Positions 61,447-64,000 of a DNA stretch of 64,000 nt are shown piece after piece. The first letter of the stretch is position 1, and each line of letters starts with the position of its first letter. The DNA comes from Streptomyces sp. NRRL F-5122 (GTDB lineage: Bacteria; Actinomycetota; Actinomycetes; Streptomycetales; Streptomycetaceae). The notes beneath the pieces were generated by a model. The model did not search any database. It was not told the DNA's origin and saw only the letters and a program-made list of their open reading frames with translations. Location of the stretch: contig NZ_LMWH01000001.1 in NCBI RefSeq assembly GCF_001507435.1, positions 372,001 through 436,000 on the forward strand, read 5' to 3'. A program made the position numbers and the translations under genes.

Positions 61447-63060
61447 TCAGGCCGAAACGCGGGAGTCCGCGGCCTCCCGCGGCGCGGGTACCGCGGCAGG
61501 GCCGGGCGCGGGCGGCGGTTCGCAGTTCATGACCCGGGGCAGCCGCAGTGCCATGACCGCTCCCAGCAGCAACAGCCCGGCACTGACCAGGAGCGTCACA
61601 TGCAGGCCGTGCACGAAGGAGTCGCGCGCCGCGTGGCGCAGGGCCGCGCCCCGCGCGCCGCCCAGCCGGTCGGCGACCTCGTAGGCCTCCCCCAGCGAGT
61701 GACCGGCGGCCGCGGACGCGGAGGCGGGCACCCCCGGCACCGAGGACGGACCGGGCGCATACGCGGCGTTCATCACACTGCCCAGCAGCGCTATCCCGAT
61801 GCCCGCGCCCAGTTGGTACGACGTCTCACCGATCGCCGCGGCACCGCCCGCCTGCGCGTGCGGCGCCTCGCTGAGCATCGACTCGTAGGCCCCGAAGAGC
61901 GTCGTCTCGATACCGAAGCCCAGCAGGACGAAGCCGGACAGCAGGAGTGTCGCGTTGTCGCGCCCGCCCATGGCCGTCAGCATGAGGACCGACCCGGCCG
62001 TGAGGCAGAAGCCGAAGGCGACCATGAGCCGGGGGCCGAAGCGGGCGAGCATCTTCGAGCCGAGCAGACCCGCCGCCATCGCCGCGAACGTCAGCGGCAG
62101 CAGCCGCAGTCCGGTCTGCAGCGGCGAGAGGTGCAGCACCAGTTGCAGGTACTGGGCGGCGATCAGTTCGAGGCCCACCAGCGCCAGCATCGCCAGCACG
62201 ATGCAGCCGACCGAGGTGCTGAACGCCGGACGCGCGAACATCCGGAGATCCACCAGCGGATGCGCACGGCCGCGCTGACGCCGTACGAAGGCCACCAGCA
62301 GGGCGGCGCCCAGCACGAGCGGCAGCAGCGTGAAGGGGTCAAGCGGCGGCTCCCCGCCGCCCAGGCGCTTGACGCCCAGGACGGCTCCGAAGAGACCGGC
62401 CGCCGCCATCAGGGCGCCGACGACGTCCCAGGGGCCGTCGGGGTCGCCCGTCGACTCCGGCAGCAGCAGCCGCCCGATCGGCAGACTGACCAGCATCAGC
62501 GGGATGTTGATGAGGAAGACCGAGCCCCACCAGAAGTGCTCCAGCAGGAAGCCGCCGAGCAGCGGCCCGACCGCGGCGCCCACCGCGGCCACGGCGCTCC
62601 AGATGCCGATGGCCAGGGCACGCTCGCGCCGGTCGGGGAAGACATGGCGCAGGATGGACAGCGTCGCAGGCATGATCATCGCCCCGCCGACGCCCAGCAG
62701 GGCCCGTGCGCCGATCAGCACCTGTGCGTCCTGGGCGAGGGCCGCGGCACCCGAGGCGATGCCGAACAGGCCGTATCCGAGCAGCAGGACCCGTCTGCGG
62801 CCGATCCGGTCGCCGAGCGTGCCGAAGAGGATCAGCAGCGAGGCGCAGACCAGCGGATAGGTGTCGACGATCCAGAGCAGTTCGACGGCGCTGGGCTTGA
62901 GGTCCTCGGTGACGGCCGGCATCGCGACGTGCAGCACGGTGGCGTCGACGGCGACCAGGAGCAGGCTCACGCAGAGGACGACGAGGACGACCCAGCGGCT
63001 CGCACCGGCCCCGGGGGCCCGACGGCGCAGCCCGGCGGAGGCCGTGGTCGTCCCGTACAT
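61447..63060 (-). CDS. MFS drug exporter, DHA2/EmrB-QacA family
   Basis: 537 residues with about 14 membrane helices. Motif A LFGTLGDRIGRRRVLLLGYGLFG, motif C region GPLLGGFLLEHFWWGSVFLINIP, and the DATVLHVAMPAV helix 1 motif typical of 14-TMS antiporters. A GGGAGG ribosome site stands 7 nt before the ATG, and CGTACATGTACG covers the start codon (63054-63065). It exports drugs or a metabolite by proton antiport; no adjacent regulator gene is visible. Confidence 0.93.
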   Translation of the reverse strand: MYGTTTASAGLRRRAPGAGASRWVVLVVLCVSLLLVAVDATVLHVAMPAVTEDLKPSAVELLWIVDTYPLVCASLLILFGTLGDRIGRRRVLLLGYGLFGIASGAAALAQDAQVLIGARALLGVGGAMIMPATLSILRHVFPDRRERALAIGIWSAVAAVGAAVGPLLGGFLLEHFWWGSVFLINIPLMLVSLPIGRLLLPESTGDPDGPWDVVGALMAAAGLFGAVLGVKRLGGGEPPLDPFTLLPLVLGAALLVAFVRRQRGRAHPLVDLRMFARPAFSTSVGCIVLAMLALVGLELIAAQYLQLVLHLSPLQTGLRLLPLTFAAMAAGLLGSKMLARFGPRLMVAFGFCLTAGSVLMLTAMGGRDNATLLLSGFVLLGFGIETTLFGAYESMLSEAPHAQAGGAAAIGETSYQLGAGIGIALLGSVMNAAYAPGPSSVPGVPASASAAAGHSLGEAYEVADRLGGARGAALRHAARDSFVHGLHVTLLVSAGLLLLGAVMALRLPRVMNCEPPPAPGPAAVPAPREAADSRVSA

Positions 63061-63318
63061 GTACGTACCTCCCAGATGGTCCCTCGCACCGGCGGAATCC
63101 ACGGGGTGGGGACATCCCCGCGGCAGCGACCGGGAGGTGGGTGTTCCCGGGCCCACGCAACGAAGCGAGTGAGTCGTCAGAGTACGCGAGTCCCCGCGGG
63201 CGTCGCGTGGCGGACCTCTCACCTTCGCGGGCGGAGGGTGTGGCGTACGCCACCTCCCCCCGGTCCATCACGATGCCGGGCGGCCCTTCGGTTCCGTACG
63301 CCGTCGATAATCGGGCGC

Positions 63319-64000
63319 GTGACCGATCTTGGAACGCGCCCGGCGCCACCCCCCACCGGCGCCGTGCGCCGGGCCGCCCCCGCTCTGGCGGGATACGTGG
63401 CCGTCCGTGCCCTGGGCCTCGTCGCGCTCGCGCTGTGGAGCGCGGCACGCGGCAGCAGTCCGCACACCCTGCTGACCGCCCGCTGGGACTCGCTCTGGTA
63501 CACCCGGGTCGCCGAGCTGGGCTACGGCTACGAGGTCCGCCTGCCCAACGGCGACGTGCACTCCGATCTCGCGTTCTTCCCGCTGCTGCCCTGGCTGGAG
63601 CGGCTCGGCGGGGCGCTGTCCCCGCTGTCCTCCGCCGACGCCGGTCTGCTCGTCTCGACGCTCGCCTCGATCGCGGCGGCCTGGGGGATCTTCGCCGTCG
63701 CCGACCATGTGTACGGCAGCCGGGCCGGCTTCTGCGCCGTCCTGCTGTGGGCAGTGCTGCCGGTCGGGATCGTGCAGTCGATGGCCTACAGCGAGTCCCT
63801 CTTCACGGCGCTCGCGGCCTGGTCGCTGTACGCGGTCCTCAGGGGCCGCTGGGTGACGGCGGGGGTGCTCGCGTCGCTGGCGGGGCTGACCCGTCCGGTG
63901 GGGGCTGCCGTGGTCGCCGCGGTCTGGGCGGCCGCGATCACCTCGTACCTACGCGACCCGCGTACGCTGCCGGCTCGCGAAGTACCGGTCCTGCGCCGGG
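63319..64000 (+). CDS. PIG-V-like mannosyltransferase family membrane protein (C-terminus outside window)
   Basis: 227 residues visible. MTDLGTRPAPP then membrane segments; the hallmark region ARWDSLWYTRVAELGYGYEVRLPNGDVHSDLAFFPLLPWLERLGG (Asp pair in the first extracytoplasmic loop) and AVLPVGIVQSMAYSESLFTALAAWSLYAVLRGRWVTAGVLASLAGLTRPVG match actinobacterial PIG-V/GT-C-type mannosyltransferases. GTG start, 258 nt from the divergent MFS gene. The missing part would contain the later helices. Confidence 0.85.
   Translation, partial: MTDLGTRPAPPPTGAVRRAAPALAGYVAVRALGLVALALWSAARGSSPHTLLTARWDSLWYTRVAELGYGYEVRLPNGDVHSDLAFFPLLPWLERLGGALSPLSSADAGLLVSTLASIAAAWGIFAVADHVYGSRAGFCAVLLWAVLPVGIVQSMAYSESLFTALAAWSLYAVLRGRWVTAGVLASLAGLTRPVGAAVVAAVWAAAITSYLRDPRTLPAREVPVLRR

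Overview
The window is chromosomal DNA of a Streptomyces (or very close relative). Evidence is the very high GC throughout, frequent GTG/TTG starts with GGAGG-type ribosome sites, a streptogrisin B precursor close to SprB, a SepF-like SflA, an actinobacterial ECF sigma/RskA locus, and a gene order that, from memory, resembles the S. coelicolor stretch running from hmgA past the SCO1725-type esterase, the SCO1735-type lipase and dnaE2 to sflA. I see no rRNA, tRNA, CRISPR array, insertion sequence or prophage.

Left part (1-11 kb): metabolism and small regulators. An aldehyde dehydrogenase (cut by the window edge), a bis-MGD molybdopterin oxidoreductase, a TetR regulator, a lipoprotein, homogentisate dioxygenase with a GntR/HutC regulator beside it, an orphan type-ISP restriction specificity-like protein, and a TetR-controlled two-gene drug-efflux ABC operon with twin palindromes. 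11-20 kb: an SigK/RskA-type sigma/anti-sigma pair, divergent from a DUF4331 - TPR - NicO-type metal transporter operon, followed by a PASTA-less Ser/Thr kinase and a secreted SGNH esterase.

21-31 kb: a surface glycan cluster. A small membrane protein, a CelD/FemAB-like acyltransferase, two GT2 glycosyltransferases, a NodB polysaccharide deacetylase and a 1255-residue fusion of a Wzx-like flippase with a multispanning glycosyltransferase/ligase-like half form a tight overlapping operon. A convergent membrane-anchored glycoside hydrolase ends in a 22-bp-arm inverted repeat shared with the operon end. 31-36 kb holds an AAA ATPase, DUF72, GNAT, DUF402, a methyltransferase and a 44-residue peptide gene.

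36.7-46.5 kb: a response regulator/histidine kinase pair, a D,D-carboxypeptidase, an endonuclease/exonuclease/phosphatase-family membrane protein, then a Pls/PosA-family synthetase (A domain, carrier domain, six or so membrane segments, three left-handed beta-helix domains), the architecture used to make poly(amino acid) chains such as epsilon-poly-lysine, plus a BPL_N-type partner. This is the strongest candidate for a new product. Right part (46.8-64 kb): a secreted lipase, a MarR/cupin pair with two perfect 17-bp palindromes, the SOS-type imuB-like/dnaE2 pair with a LexA-like box, two streptogrisin proteases around an SPFH protein, DUF1684, a DUF5685 protein with a metallothionein-like cysteine tail, sflA, an acyl-CoA dehydrogenase, an MFS exporter and a PIG-V-like mannosyltransferase cut by the right edge.
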